64,000 nt of DNA from positions 3,570,001 through 3,634,000 of the forward strand of contig OX359202.1 in the NCBI GenBank assembly GCA_947172415.1, read 5' to 3'. This DNA comes from Chondrosia reniformis (taxonomy: Eukaryota; Porifera; Demospongiae; Chondrillida; Chondrillidae). Each line of letters starts with the position of its first letter. Within the stretch, counting starts at the first letter, position 1. Below are positions 33,517 to 45,740 of this stretch, piece after piece. Under the pieces are notes generated by a model. It worked only from the letters and a program-made list of their open reading frames with translations, ran no database searches and had not been told where the DNA came from. Both the position numbers and the translations under genes were made by a program.

Positions 33517-36500
33517 GTTTTATGTATTAGTTATATGTATTAGATGTGTGTGCTAATTATATGTACTAGTTGAAAGTACTAGTTGTAGGTACTAGTTGTA
33601 TGTATTAGTTGTGTGTTCTAGTTGTATGTGCTAATTGTTAGTACTACTTTTCTGAACTAGTTGTATGTACTAGTTGCATGTATTGGTTATATGTACTAGT
33701 TCATAGTTGTGTGAACATAGTTGTACGACCTAATTGTAAATACTAGTTGTATGAACTAGTTGTTTGTATATAATAGTTGTATGGACTAGTTAAATGTTCT
33801 AGTTTTATGTATATATTAGTTGTATGTACCAGTTTCTAGTTGCATGTTTTAGTTTTATGTACTAGTTATATATACTATGTGGATGCACTATTAATATGTA
33901 CTAGTTATATATTTATGTACTAATTATATGTAGTAGGTGTGTACTAGTTATAGGTACTAGTTTTATGTACTCGTTGTATGTACTAGTAGTTGTATGAACA
34001 TCTTTTGTGTACTATGTTTATGTACTATTTTTATGTACTAGCTATATTTTTATGTATTAGTTATCTATGATAGATGTGTACTAGTTATATGTACTAATTG
34101 CAAGTATTAGTTGTATGTACTAGTTGTATGGACTAGTACTAGTTATATTTACTAGTTGTAGGTACTACTAGTATGTACTAGTTGTATGTATATACTAGTT
34201 GTATGTACTAGCTATATACTGGTTGTATGTTCTAGTTGCATGTACTAGTTGTATATACAAGTGGTAGGTTCTTGTCCTAGTTATACTAGGTTCTAGGAAG
34301 GTACTAGTTGTATGAAGTAGATACTAGTTGTATGAACTATTTATAATTATTAGGTAATAATGTATGTACTATATGTTAAATGTATGTACTATTTGTGTGT
34401 ATTAATTGTATGTACTATGTGTATGAACCAGTTGTTGATTTTTGTACTACTTATACTATATCCTAGGTAGGTTTTAGTTGTATCTACGAGATACTTGTTG
34501 CATGTACTAGTTGTATGAACTAGTTTTATGAACTTGTAGTATATACTAGTTATATTTACTAGCTGTATGTACTATTTGTGTACTAATTGCATGCACTACT
34601 TGTATGTACTAGTTGTATGTACTCAATACTATTTGTATGTACTAGTCGAATGTAGTAGTTATTTGTACTAGTTGAATGTATAAGTAGTGTGTAATTGTTG
34701 TATGTACTAGTTCTATGTACTAATTGTATGTACTATTTGTATGTACTAATTATATGTACTAGTTGTATGTACTACTTGTATGTACTAGTCGCATGTACTA
34801 GTTATATGTACTAGTTACTAGTTATAAGAACTATTTGTACCTATTATTTTATGTACTAGTTGTATGCACTAGTTGTATGTATATACCAGTTGTATGTACT
34901 AGTTAAATGTACTAATTTTATATATATACTAATTGTATGTACTAGTTTCTAGTTGTTTTTACTAGTTTTATGTAATAGTTGTATGTACTATGTGGAATGT
35001 AGTAGGTGTGGGTACTAGTTCTATGTACTAGTTGAAGTACTAATGGTATGTACTAGTTGTATTTACCAGAACTATCTATATTTACTAGCTTCAGGTACTA
35101 GTTGTATGTATTAGTTGTATGTAGTAGTTGCATGTGCTAATTGGATGTACAAGTTCTGGGTACTAGTTGCATGTATATACTAGTTGTATTTACTAGCTTT
35201 ATACTAGTTGTGTGTTCTAGTTGTATGTACTAGTTGTATGTACTAGTTGTATGTACTAGTTGTATTTACTAGTTGTATTTACTATTTGTATAAACTATTT
35301 ATATGTGTTTGTACTAGTTATATGTAGTAGTTGTATGCACTAGCTTTATGTACTAGTTGTATGTACTATTTACATTTACTAGGTATACGTGTATGTACTA
35401 GTTATATTTAGTAGGTGTATGTACTAATTATATGTCCTAGTTGTATGTACTAGTTGCATGCACTAGTTGTATGTACATGTTGTATGTACTAGTACTAGTT
35501 ATATTTACTAGATGTAAGTACTGGTTGTATGTAGTAGTGGGATGTAGTAGTTGTATGTACTAATTGTTTGTACTAGTTGTACGTACTAGTGGTAGTATAT
35601 ACTAATTGTAAATACTAGCTATGTACTAGTTGTATGTACTAGTTATGTACCAGTTGTACGTACTAGTTGTATGAATATACTAGTTGTATGTAGTTTCTGT
35701 GTACAAGTTGTATATACAAGTTGTATATTCTAGTATTATGCACACGTTCCATGAACTAGGTGTATGTACTAGTTTCTAGTTGTGTACTATTTGTATGTAC
35801 TAGTTGTATGTACGTTTTGTATGTACTTGTTGTATGTACTAGGTGTATGTACTATTTTTTATATACTAGTTATATATCTATGTACTGGTTATATGTAGTA
35901 GTTGTATGTAACAATTGTATGTACAAGTTGTCAGTACTACGTGTATGTGCTAGCTGTATGTACCAGTTGTATGTCCTCGCTGATTGTACTATTTACTAGT
36001 TTTATATATATACAAGTTATGTGGAGCAGTTCAATGTACTAGTTGTATGTTTTTGTTACTATTTGTATGAACTAGTTATACGCACTAATTTTATCTATTA
36101 ATTGTATATAAAAGTTGCATGTAGTAGTTGCATGTACATGTTGTGCGTACTAGTTCAATGTACTAGTTGTATGTACTCGTTATTGGTTGATAATAGTAGT
36201 TGTATGTATTAGTTTTATGTACTTGTTCCAGTTATTTGTACTAGTTGTTTTTATTAGTTGCAGGTACGATTTGTATTTCCTCTTTCAATGTACTAGTTAA
36301 TAGTTGTATAGTCTAGTTGTATGTACTAGTTGTACATACTATATGTATTTACTAATTGTATGTACAAATTGGATATACTAGGTGTATACAGTAGTTGTAT
36401 GTTCTAATTGTTTGAACTAGTTCTATGTACTAATTGTATGTAATAGTTATGTATTAGTTATATGAACTAGTTTTAAGTACTAGTTGTATGTACTGGTTGT

Positions 36501-39500
36501 ATGAACTAGTTTTATGAACTAGTTGTGTACTCTTTATATGTACTAGTTGTATGTACTAGATGTTTGAACTAGTTTTAGGTTCTAGTAGAAGTTATACTTG
36601 GTACTAGGAATAAACTAGTTCTATGAACTGTGTGTTTGTTTGTGTGAACTAGTGTTGTGTACTAGTTGTATGTACCATATTTATGTACTAGTTATATGTG
36701 TATGTACTAGACATATGTAATAGTTATATGTACTAGTTATATGAACTAGTTGCATGTACTAGTTGTATGTACTAGTAGTATGTACTAGTTGTAGGTTCAA
36801 GGCCTAGTTATATTAGGTACTAGGGAGGTGGTAATTGTATGTAGTAGATACTAATTGTATGTACTAGTTGTATGTACCAGTTGTGTGTAATTGTACAAGT
36901 TGTATGTACTATTTATATGTATTATTTATATGTTTATGTACTAGGTGTATGTACTACTTGTATATACTAGCTGTATGTGCTGGTTGTATGTACTAATTGT
37001 ATGTACTAGTTGTATGTACTAATACTAGTTATATTTACTAGTTGTAGGTGCTAGTTGTATGTACCAGTTGTATGTGGTAGTCGTATGTACTAATTGTATG
37101 TACTAGTTGGATGTACTAGTTGTATGTACTAGTTGTATGTACTAGATATGAACCAGTTTTATGTACAAGATTTATGCACTAGTTGTTTATACTAGCTATA
37201 TGCTAGTTTTATGAAGTAGTTGTATGTACTAGTTGTAGGTACTAGTTGTATGTCATAGTCGCATTTACTAGTTATATGTAATAGTTACTAGTTGTGTGAA
37301 CTACTTGTACCTACTAATTTTATGTACTAACTATATTTACTCCTTGTATGTATATACTACTTTTACGTAATAGTTAAATGTACTAGTGTCATATATACAC
37401 GAGTTGTATGGACTAGTTTCTAGTTGTATGTACCAGTTTTATGTACGTGTTCTAGGTACTAGTTGTATGGACTATTGATAAGTGCTAGGTATATGTGTAT
37501 GTACTAGTTGTATGTAGTAGGTGTATGTACTAGTTAAATGTCCTAGTAGTTTGTACTAGTTGTATGTTCTAGTTGAATGTACTAGTTGTATGTACCAGTT
37601 GTATGTACTAATTGTATGGGCTAGGTGTGTGTACTATTTGGTATGTACTAGTTGTATATACTATTTGTATGTACTAGTTTTGTACAAGTTGTATGTTATA
37701 GTTGTATGTATATACTAATTGTTAATATTACCTATGTACTAGAAGTATTTTCAAATTATATGTTATATATAGTATTATGTACTTGTTCTATGAACTAGTA
37801 GTATTTACTAGTTTCTAGTTGTATGTACTAGTTGTTAGTACTAGTTGTATGTACTATGTGTATGTACCAGTTGTTGATTCTGGTACTACTAATATTATGT
37901 ACTAGTTAAGTTCTATTTGTATGTACTAGATACTTGTTGCATGTACTAGTTGTATGAACTAGTTTTATGAACTAGTTGTAAGTACTAGTTGTATGAACTA
38001 GTTGTATGCACTGTTTATATGTACAAGTTATATGTACCAGTTATATATACTAGTTTTATGTACTAGTAGTATGTACTAATTATATTTACTAGCTGTATGT
38101 ACTATTTGTGTGTAATAATTGTATGCACTAGTTGTATGTACTAGTTGTAGGTTCTAGTATAGGCACTAGGTAGGTACTATATAGTTATATGTACTAGAAA
38201 CTACTTGTATGTACTTGCTTTATAAACTGGTTATATGAACTAGTTTTATATACCAGTTGTATGTCCTAGTTGTATGTACCAGTTGTATGTCCTAGCCGAT
38301 TGTACTATTTACTAGTTTTATGTACAAGTTGTGTGTAGAAATTTTATGTATTAGTTGTATGTACTCGTTACTAGTTCTTGGTAGTAGTTGTATATACTAG
38401 CTTTATGTACTTGTTGCAGTTATATGTACTTGTTGTAGGTACTAGTTGTATTTATTAGTTGCAAGTGCGATTCGTATATCCTATTTGCATGTACTAGTTG
38501 TATTTACTAGTTAATAGTTGCAGAGTCTAGTTGTATGTACTTGTTGTATGTACTATTTGTTTGTACTAGTGGTATGTACTAGTTGTATATACTAATTGTT
38601 TGTACTAGTTGTATGTACTAGTTGTATGTATATACTAATTGTAAGTCCTACCTATGTACTTGTTGTATGTATATACTAGTTTGTTGTTTATGTAGTAGTT
38701 GTATATGCCAGTTTTATGTACTCGTACTATGTACAAGTTGTATGAACTAGTTATGTACAAGTTGTATGTACTAGTTATGTACCAGTTGTACGTACTGGTT
38801 GTATGTATATACTAGTTGTATGTAGTTGTTATGTACTAGTTGTATATACAAGTTGTATGTTCTTGCATTATGCAGTCGTTCTATGAACTAGGTGTATGTA
38901 CTAGTTGTATGTACTTGTTGTATGTACTAATACTAGTTATATTTACTAGTTGAAGGTGATAGCTGTATCTACAAGTTGTATGTGATAGTTGTATGTACTA
39001 AATCTATGTACTAGTTGTAAGGACTAGATATGAACCAGTTGTATGTACAAGATGTATGCACTAGTTGTTTGTACTAGCTATATACTAGTTTTATGAAGTA
39101 GTTCTATGTACTAGTTGTATGTACTAGTTGTATGTCATAGTCGCATGTTCTAGTTATATTTACTAGTTACTAGTTGTGTGAACTAGTTGTACCTACTAAT
39201 TTTATGTACTAGTTGTATGTACTCTTTGTATCTATATACTAGTTTTATGTACTTGTCTAAAGTACTAGTGTTATATATATACTAGTTGTATGGACTAGTT
39301 TCTAGTTGTATGTACTAGTTTTATGTACCCATTCTATGTGCTAGTATGTACTATTTATAATTACTAGGTATATGTGTATGTACTAGTTGTATGTAGTAGG
39401 TGTATGTACTAGTTATATGTCCTAGTTGTTTGTACTAGTTGTAGTATGTAGTAGCTGTATTTACTAGATGTATGTAGTAGTTGTATGTTCTCATTGTTTG

Positions 39501-39622
39501 AACTAGTTCTATGTACTAATTGTATGTACTACATATCAACTAGTAACTAGTTTCTAGTTGCATGTACTAGTTTTAAGAACTAGTTGTATGTACTATGTGT
39601 ATGCACCAGTTGTTGATTTTTG
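33517..39622. repeat. Minisatellite block 13 (ACTAGTTGTATGT polarity)
   Basis: 6.1 kb of 13-bp minisatellite with higher-order copies. The TTGTTGATTYTTGTAC marker occurs near 34434, 37867 and 39610. The AGGTTCTAGT...TTATACT...GGTACTAGG marker occurs near 36570 and 36785, with shorter versions near 34265 and 38150. Nothing else is visible. Confidence 0.92.
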
Positions 39623-39625
39623 TAC

Positions 39626-39647
39626 ACAGGCGCCGTATGGCTGTTCC
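39626..39647 (+). repeat. Left terminal inverted repeat of the 7.1-kb transposon
   Basis: Pairs with the complement of 46713-46734, 18 of 22 positions. The inner 12 bp (TATGGCTGTTCC) are perfect. The same end with TATGACTGTTCC occurs at 50261. Confidence 0.75.
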
Positions 39648-39914
39648 GCGTTAAATTGCGTTAAACCGTTAACGTTTTACAAGTTGATTTCTCAGCATAG
39701 GAATAACCTTGCCTTTCAAAATTTATATTTAAAGTCTTTATGGTTAGAATAATAGTCTTACAAATTTTGAAGGGCATCGAATAAACATTTTCTTCGAAAT
39801 TCTCCACCGAATTAGCACCCGTTTACAACACTCATAAGGTTTGTGCTTAGTTTTTGGAAGAGCTACAGCCAATTTCTGTACATCATTGGAATCCTTATAG
39901 GTTAAACTAAAAAT

Positions 39915-40048
39915 CTGTCGGCCTCGGTTTTAATACAGCTTTCCTTTCTTGAGATAATAAAGAAAATGTCACAATTAAGCGTAATTAACAAGCACAAATT
40001 CGGCCATAACTTCACTAATGAAGAAGGAATCGATACCGAGGCCGACAG
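39915..40048. repeat. Subterminal inverted repeat with ~106-bp spacer
   Basis: Perfect 14-bp arms CTGTCGGCCTCGGT (39915-39928) and ACCGAGGCCGACAG (40035-40048), 289 bp from the transposon end. The related element at 50.2-51.6 kb has arms of different sequence at the same distance (about 292 bp) with the same spacing (104 bp), so the pairing is conserved rather than the sequence. Confidence 0.7.
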
Positions 40049-40372
40049 TTTTGTATAGCAACACTTACTGATCACTATGAAACCATTGGCATTGTCCAAC
40101 TGTTCTTCTAGACTAAGTACAAAACGATTTTCTTCACAACAACACTTCGCTGACATTTTCGGTAGTTGTAACGATATTCATAAATACAGTTAAATAAATT
40201 CATTGCCATTTAACACATATCGTGTTTCGTCTAACGCAAATACAGTTAACGGTACTTTCGGAAGTGCAATAGTTGGCGATCATTGGCTGGGCGTACGTAT
40301 GCATATATTTACAGCTTTGGCCAAGTGTTACTTTATTTCTCAAGTGATAATCGCCTAAAATCGTTCAATGAA

Positions 40373-40479
40373 ATGCCAAGAAGAGCCAAAGCAATTCGTG
40401 GAAGTTGCACACCAATTAGTTTGACCTTCAATTGTGGATTTGCTCGCGTTGCTGCTTATTATTTATTCACCAACAAAAG
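40373..40479 (+). CDS. First exon of a transposon gene (about 36 codons, then splice donor)
   Basis: A short basic exon from ATG at 40373, beginning MPRRAKAIRG and containing FNCGFARVAAYYLFTNKR. It runs into AAAAG followed by the strong donor GTAAGTG at 40480. Frame choice is supported by the deletion derivative: its minus strand at 50665-50718 encodes FNCGFARVAAYELFVNKR before AAAAGGTACGT, and most nucleotide differences between the two are at third codon positions. That pattern indicates selection on the protein. The downstream exon is not certain; a pyrimidine-rich tract at 40761-40780 precedes candidate acceptors near 40796. It is probably the N terminus of the element protein. I do not recognise the motif. 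Confidence 0.6.
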
Positions 40480-40483
40480 GTAA

Positions 40484-40805
40484 GTGTTTCGAATTGGGTC
40501 TTACTAGAGAGTCTTTAAAACGCAGAATCTGTATGGTATAGCGGAATAACTACAATGGTAGATACGGAACGAACAATTTCACTTGACGAAATAACTTCAA
40601 AAAAGACACAGAAAGTAGATCAGCCAGAGATAGCAATAGATAAATTATTAAATAAATAAAAATTATAAATAGAAAAATAGAAAATTACATTACAAATTAT
40701 ACACAGATAAATACAAGAAAAATAGAATATTACAATAAAAATATTACAAGATTTAACATACTTCTGTCTCCTCTTCCTTTAACTGGTACCTGAAAGGAAG
40801 ACCAC
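40484..40805. other. Probable intron, AT-rich
   Basis: From the donor to the next coding-like segment the sequence is AT-rich, with stops in all plus frames. A pyrimidine tract (CTTCTGTCTCCTCTTCCTTT, 40761-40780) near its end fits a 3' splice region. No single acceptor keeps the frame of both flanking exons, so the splice is unresolved. Confidence 0.4.
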
Positions 40806-41516
40806 ATGTCAACTTTAATCACTGATATATGTTCATCATACATCACATTTAGAGAGAAGTCTGGGAAACCAAAAGATGTAGCTACTCTAAATTCAGATGA
40901 CATGGACACTACTACACCTAAGGATATCACCAATCCCGACACAACAATGGACACTAGCAACCTATCATCAGGTACAGTAATTAGTGACCAGTCAACCACA
41001 CTAGAAGTCCCAAACCCAAAAAATCTAATTGAACTTAATCATTCACAAAAGATTTAGTGGTTTAGGGATATTTTTAACCACCCTACCTGTTTCTCGAACT
41101 GTAACAAACTATTCAATGAGTATGAATCCCGCAAATGTACTAAATTTGAAGACCAAATGAACAGAATTCTTCCCAGCTTAATGAGTGGCTGGAGGTCATC
41201 TGCTATCAAGTATGGCTATATGGAAACATTTTCAATTAATGTATGGCAGTCTTTGTCTGACAAAGAGAAAAGTAACCACAGTCTAAGTAACGGTGAGGCC
41301 TGCTATTTAAAGTACTTTTCAGCACAGAAGGCTTTTCATCTTAAGCCCATTTTTGAAAGTAAAAATGGAGGAGATGTGACCATTGCTGCTATAGTAAAAA
41401 GAATTACTGAGAACCCCTCCAGCTGGAACAGGGAGGCACCAAGTGTGCTCAATGAAAATGTGGCTTCTGCTACTGGCCAGGATTTTAATACTCTAGTTAA
41501 CCTTCACTCTAAGTAG
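40806..41516 (+). pseudogene. Transposase-like protein, N-terminal segment
   Basis: One reading frame of 236 codons from ATG 40806 with a single in-frame TAG at 41055. The first part (to about residue 83) is Thr/Ser/Asp-rich and looks disordered. After the stop come a Cys-containing segment (FNHPTCFSNCNKLF) and a segment with EDQMNRILPSLMSGWRSSA and GGDVTIAAIVKRITENPSSW. The frame continues past stops at 41514 and 41529 (FRxSAKEKFKENLGMLNKVK) to about 41615, then shifts into the next segment. I infer one ancestral protein here. The function of this region is not recognised. Confidence 0.6.
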
Positions 41517-41617
41517 TTAGGGTTCAGGTAGTCAGCCAAGGAGAAGTTTAAGGAAAACCTCGGTATGCTAAATAAAGTGAAAAGTGCAGGAAATGAAATG
41601 TACAACAAAATGCTGCC

Positions 41618-42811
41618 TTGACTATGCTTGCAGAAAATGAGTCTAAGGGTTCATACCAGAGAAAATGCACAAATATGTATTTGATAGATAATACTGAGAC
41701 CCCTAGAAAACGAAAATCCTATTTACAAGGATCACAAGCAGAAACAGTGTTTCAAAAATTGAAAGGGGTGATTGCAGAAGAAAGGACCATTCAATGGAAG
41801 CAATTTGCCAAAGAATGTGGTTTAAACAGTTCGGATGCAGGAGCCAGAGTGAAGCTTTTTGCTCTTGAGAAAGGACTAGATATTTCTAAACTAGAAGAAA
41901 CTGTAAGTTTTACAAGAAAACCCAGAAGAATATTGCCTAAAATGCCTGGAAGCCAAGGAAGAATCTCATACCCATGCCCTCCAGCTTTAGAAGAAGTAAA
42001 TGATCACATTAAGCAAATGCTAGCAGAGGGCAAACTCAACATAGGGCAGCCATGTGTACCAATAACACTTGAAAGGTACATGCCTGATGGGAACATAGAA
42101 GTAATACAAGCCCATGGTAACAAAATTCCAATGATTGAAATTCGTCAAAAACTGTTAAACAAGCAACTGAAATATATGAGACTGAATAAAGATGAGAATA
42201 TTAACAATATACCTACCTCTGAGATCAAATCGGTATTAAACAAATACACAAATATTGATACCAAATCCCTTACAAGGTCTGAACTTGAAAGTTCATTCAA
42301 AAAATTGGAAAGGACTAGAAATCTGGTAATGTGGCATGACCACTCTACTTTACTGTCCTATGGACTTCTACTTATTACGATTAAAACAGCCTATGACCCT
42401 GCTGTGTTTTACACAAATGAGGAACTAAAGAGTACTGATCATGAGAAGTTGTCCATTCAGGAAATCATAGAAAAGCCTGAAATACACATTGTAGGCTTTT
42501 CAACATCTAGTCATAGTTCTCAGGCTAATTTCATTCCTGATAGGCTTGACTGTTTGACAGATTTAAATGAAATAATTAAAACACCTACTGGAATAGAAAT
42601 AACTGACACTATGAGATTTTTAATTGGTGACAAGCCTGCTGTGCAATTTGAACGGGGAACACAGCAAGGGGGCAATTTTCCATGTAGTTGTGGTATACAT
42701 TTGAACAAATTTAAAGACCAAGCAGTTACTTTAAGACATTCACCTAAATCTTTGAAAGAAATGCAAAAAATGGCTACACTAGGTAAATTTGGAAACAGCC
42801 CAATGTTTTAA
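41618..42811 (+). pseudogene. Transposase-like protein, central segment (candidate catalytic core)
   Basis: A 398-codon open stretch, with its first ATG at 41624. It resembles a large invertebrate protein family known to me only as uncharacterised. Visible: VIAEERTIQWKQFAKECGLN (about residues 50-69), KKLERTRNLVMWHDHSTLL with Asp241 in WHDH, AYDPAVFY, EKPEIHIVGFSTSSHSSQ, FLIGDKPAVQFERGTQQGG with Asp338 in GDKP, and a PCSCGIH Cys pair near residue 355. WHD and GDKP are plausible first two acids of an RNase-H-fold DDE/D transposase; that is inference. The segment ends by a frameshift at about 42800 and continues directly in the next entry. Confidence 0.62.
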
Positions 42812-44595
42812 AGCCTTTTTCTAGGCTAACTAAAAGCGATATATTGATGGAACTTGATAAAAGAGGCCACAGAGATTTGTATGATCTAACTAAGCCCCAA
42901 CTTGAAAATCTTCTTAGGAATACGTTAACAGGTGTACAAAGAGTACCTGGCTTGCTTTTACCTAACCCCACAGTTAATCTGGAAAGCCTAAACTTACAGA
43001 GCTACAGTGTAATGGACTGTGAGCCCCTTCATGACTTCAAGGGTTACACTATGCACCTGATAAACGAGGTTTGGAAGACATGTCATCTGTCTTCTTACAT
43101 AAAACATGAAATTAAAGAATATATTACCAAGTCTCTCCAGGGTGAACATGTCTCAGGGTCTGACATTAGGTGTGCTGTGTTGCACATATACCAAATAGTA
43201 GTTAAATCAAATGCTAGCTGGAAAATGCAAACCTTGTTTTTAAGCTTAACACAGATAAGTCAAGTACTCTACTCTAGTGATACTGAAAGATGTGCTAAAC
43301 AAATACTTAAATTTTACAATTGCTGCTGGTTGCATCATGAGTTAAGTGTAGAATTATTTCCACAGCCTAGTGAAACTGCTCTTCATGGAATATACTTTCA
43401 TGCATTGTTGACACATGCTCCTGTTCAACAGGAGATAATTTGTAATAGATCTGTCAACACAGAAAGTGAAGAACAGATCTTTCAAAAGGCAAAGAGGTGT
43501 GTCCGGGACACCAGTGATAGAAAAGCTAACACCCTTATTCCTAATCTTTTAATGAGATTAGAGGCTAAAGAGATTTTATATAACTCGAGAGCTACTACTG
43601 TGTATGAAAGTGATACACGAATTAAGAAGGTGGCTAAACTATTGCCTGCATACAATGGGACTGAAATTTCAATTACTTTCATTAAAGACAGGCCATACCA
43701 GTGGCAGGCTCATCTAGAGAGAATATCGCCTTTCCTGCTACTTGGAAAAGGTCACTGGTGGGATTTAAATGAGGATCAAACCCACATTGTATTTATAGAT
43801 GGTGACTCAGAAAGAGAAACCCTGCCAAATGGCCTAAATATATTGCATTTCAGAAGTGACACAAGAGAAGATGTCATTGAACGTTCAAAACATTCATTTT
43901 CCCAGCTCATTGCTGAGAAAATGGACATTCCTTGTTTCAGCATCAGAATGTATTCAGAACTAGGTGCTATGTTAGACATACTACCAGGATACTTAAATAC
44001 CTCTGAAAGGTTGTATGAGCAAAGCGACCCAGAACACTCTCTTCCATCTCCTTCTACTACTACAACTGATTCAATTATTACCCAACAGAACGGGCTCCTT
44101 CTACCCCATCGCTCCACACCTCACAGTCACTATTGCTTTTCAGAAAAAATGCCTAGTTTAAATGCTAGCCCAATTATTCCAACAAGTCAAATTGAAACTG
44201 TAAATGTAAATGAAACATGCACAGAAGTATTAACAAATAGAGATGAACCCACACAATTACCAAATGAAAATTACAAATCTAGCCTAGCTAGAGCACTCGC
44301 TGGTAGAGTTGGCCATTCTCAAGAACTTACACAGTTAGATCTCTGCAGGGATCAGTTGAAAAGGCTCAAGAAAAAGTCTTTATACATATGGAAGAGGCAT
44401 AGGTACCTTCTGGACAAATTCAAAGAGAAACTAGCTAAAGTCAAGTCCCAAACAAAGAAGGAGCTGGAGAGAATGATGATATCAAAATTATCTAATGAGT
44501 TCTTACCAGAAGAGGAAAGAAAGCATGTGGAAGCAGAAAAGAAATTCAAGGAAATTGTAAGATTATTGAGGAAGCTCAATCATGAGGATGTTTAA
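42802..44595 (+). pseudogene. Transposase-like protein, C-terminal segment
   Basis: Continues the same protein one frame over, starting NVLKPFSRLTKSDILMELDK at 42802. The open stretch from 42844 is 583 codons. Visible: a SAP-like helix pair (ILMELDKRGHRDLYDL...LENLLRNTL), VQRVPGLLLPNPTVNLESL, CEPLHDFKGY (about residue 60), RCAKQILKFYNCCWLHHELSVELF (His/Glu cluster, about 160-185), a region with WQAHLERISPFLLLGKGHWW, a Ser/Thr/Pro-rich linker (about 390-440), and a lysine-rich C-terminal coiled coil (about 505-580). The HHEL Glu could be the third acid of a DDE triad; this is untested. Length and order match the family as I recall it. It is intact apart from the upstream frameshift. Confidence 0.62.
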
Positions 44596-45140
44596 GTAGA
44601 TGGGAATGGTCAAGGATTGTCATATCTAGAGTGGCTACCAGGAAATAGAAGCAAAACAGAATAACCAGGTTAGTTCTTTGATATTACATGGTTCAATATA
44701 GGTAATAGCTACATTGAATATCTCTATTTTTCTAATTTTAGACATTGTCTTATTATTGTCAAATGAAGCAAAAAGATTGAACAACTACTTGCATGATGAA
44801 TCTTGAACTTTAATCATGTATTGGTAATGTTATGACAGTCATTATTTATAATTTAATAGTCATGCCATACAAAAACATTCCAATTGGTCAATAAAGCATG
44901 GTATGTTAAGGAACTGCATATATGACATGCCATATACATTTATGCTGAAAGATGGGCCAGCAGATGAACAATGACAATGTGCATGTTCTTTAAACATGCC
45001 ATGCCATTGATATGAACATTGTCATTAATGAACTATATGGCATGTTATTGTCCATTGCATACATGACTATATGTCAACACACCTTCAAAGATAGGTGTTA
45101 CATGTAGGTGTAAATGGGGAGGTCAAAATCCAGTTAATTG
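44596..45140. other. Intergenic region with nested palindromes
   Basis: A 540-bp AT-rich stretch without ORFs. Its centre holds nested inverted repeats: ACATGCCATATA (44925-44936) with TATATGGCATGT (45034-45045); inside these AATGACAATGT (44970-44980) with ACATTGTCATT (45016-45026); and innermost GCATGTT-CTTTA-AACATGC (44981-44999). This would fold into one long interrupted stem. It may act as a transcript end between the two genes or be a relic insertion. Confidence 0.6.
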
Positions 45141-45150
45141 GAGTAATTCT

Positions 45151-45252
45151 GATTGGTTGATTGGTGAATTAACTATAAATCCATTGGTCCATTAACTTGT
45201 AATTTCATTGGCTGAGATTGAAATAATGATATCCAAAAGAAAACTATTTAAA
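45151..45252 (+). promoter_or_regulatory. CCAAT/TATA promoter of the coiled-coil gene
   Basis: Four ATTGG (inverted CCAAT) boxes at about 45152, 45160, 45183 and 45207 are followed by TATTTAAA at 45245-45252, 63 bp before the ATG at 45315. The arrangement is that of a typical RNA polymerase II promoter, and it lies within the element. Confidence 0.6.
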
Positions 45253-45314
45253 GAGTAAGCAACTGCAAGATAGCATCAAATTTTAATAAAGAAGAATATC
45301 GATCAGATTGAAAT

Positions 45315-45740
45315 ATGGAAGGAAAGCGAAGTACTGGGTACCATCCCTACAGGAAAGGATTCAATGAGGCAACTGGCCAATATTATTACAAGAGAAGAGA
45401 GGACAGGAGAGCCATGGCTGAGGCATTCTCATACTATGAGAAAACCAAAGCAAAAAAGGAGGCAGACAGCAAAAGGAGGGAGGAAGCATTTGAAAAAAGG
45501 GTACAGGAAGAAGTTGAGAGGAGGTTGGAGGCAGAATTTAATGAGAGGGTCAAAACTGAAGTGTCCAGAAGGTTAAAAGAAGAAGTCGAAAAAAGAATCA
45601 TAATAATTGAGAGAGAAAAACTATTGAAGGAAGAAGTACGCCGGAAAAAACTTGAGAAGGAAGAGAATGAGAAGAAGAAGCGGCTAGATGAGGTAGAAAC
45701 CATTGTAGAATTGGTTTTAACTAGAATAAACAATCACTAG
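45315..45740 (+). CDS. Small charged coiled-coil protein (141 aa), intact
   Basis: ATG at 45315 follows the CCAAT/TATA region. The ORF is uninterrupted, unlike the other large genes here. Residues 1-40 form a basic, aromatic segment (HPYRKGFNEATGQYYYKRR). Residues about 40-125 are Glu/Lys/Arg-rich with heptad spacing of Leu and Val, a long coiled coil. The last residues are VLTRINNH. AATAAA overlaps the final codons (about 45723-45728), a possible polyadenylation signal. It lies inside the 7.1-kb transposon, 720 bp downstream of the transposase gene and on the same strand, so it may be an accessory element protein that multimerises through the coiled coil, perhaps with the coiled-coil tail of the transposase. 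I do not recognise a family. Confidence 0.65.
   Translation: MEGKRSTGYHPYRKGFNEATGQYYYKRREDRRAMAEAFSYYEKTKAKKEADSKRREEAFEKRVQEEVERRLEAEFNERVKTEVSRRLKEEVEKRIIIIEREKLLKEEVRRKKLEKEENEKKKRLDEVETIVELVLTRINNH

Noticed and set aside
39903-40156. 84-codon minus-strand ORF in the left end of the 7.1-kb transposon
   Set aside because: It runs through the subterminal inverted repeat, is not retained in the deletion derivative, and has no recognisable content.
45434-45733. Serine- and phenylalanine-rich minus-strand ORF
   Set aside because: It is antisense to the purine-rich coiled-coil gene. TTC/TCT codons are the complement of GAA/AGA.
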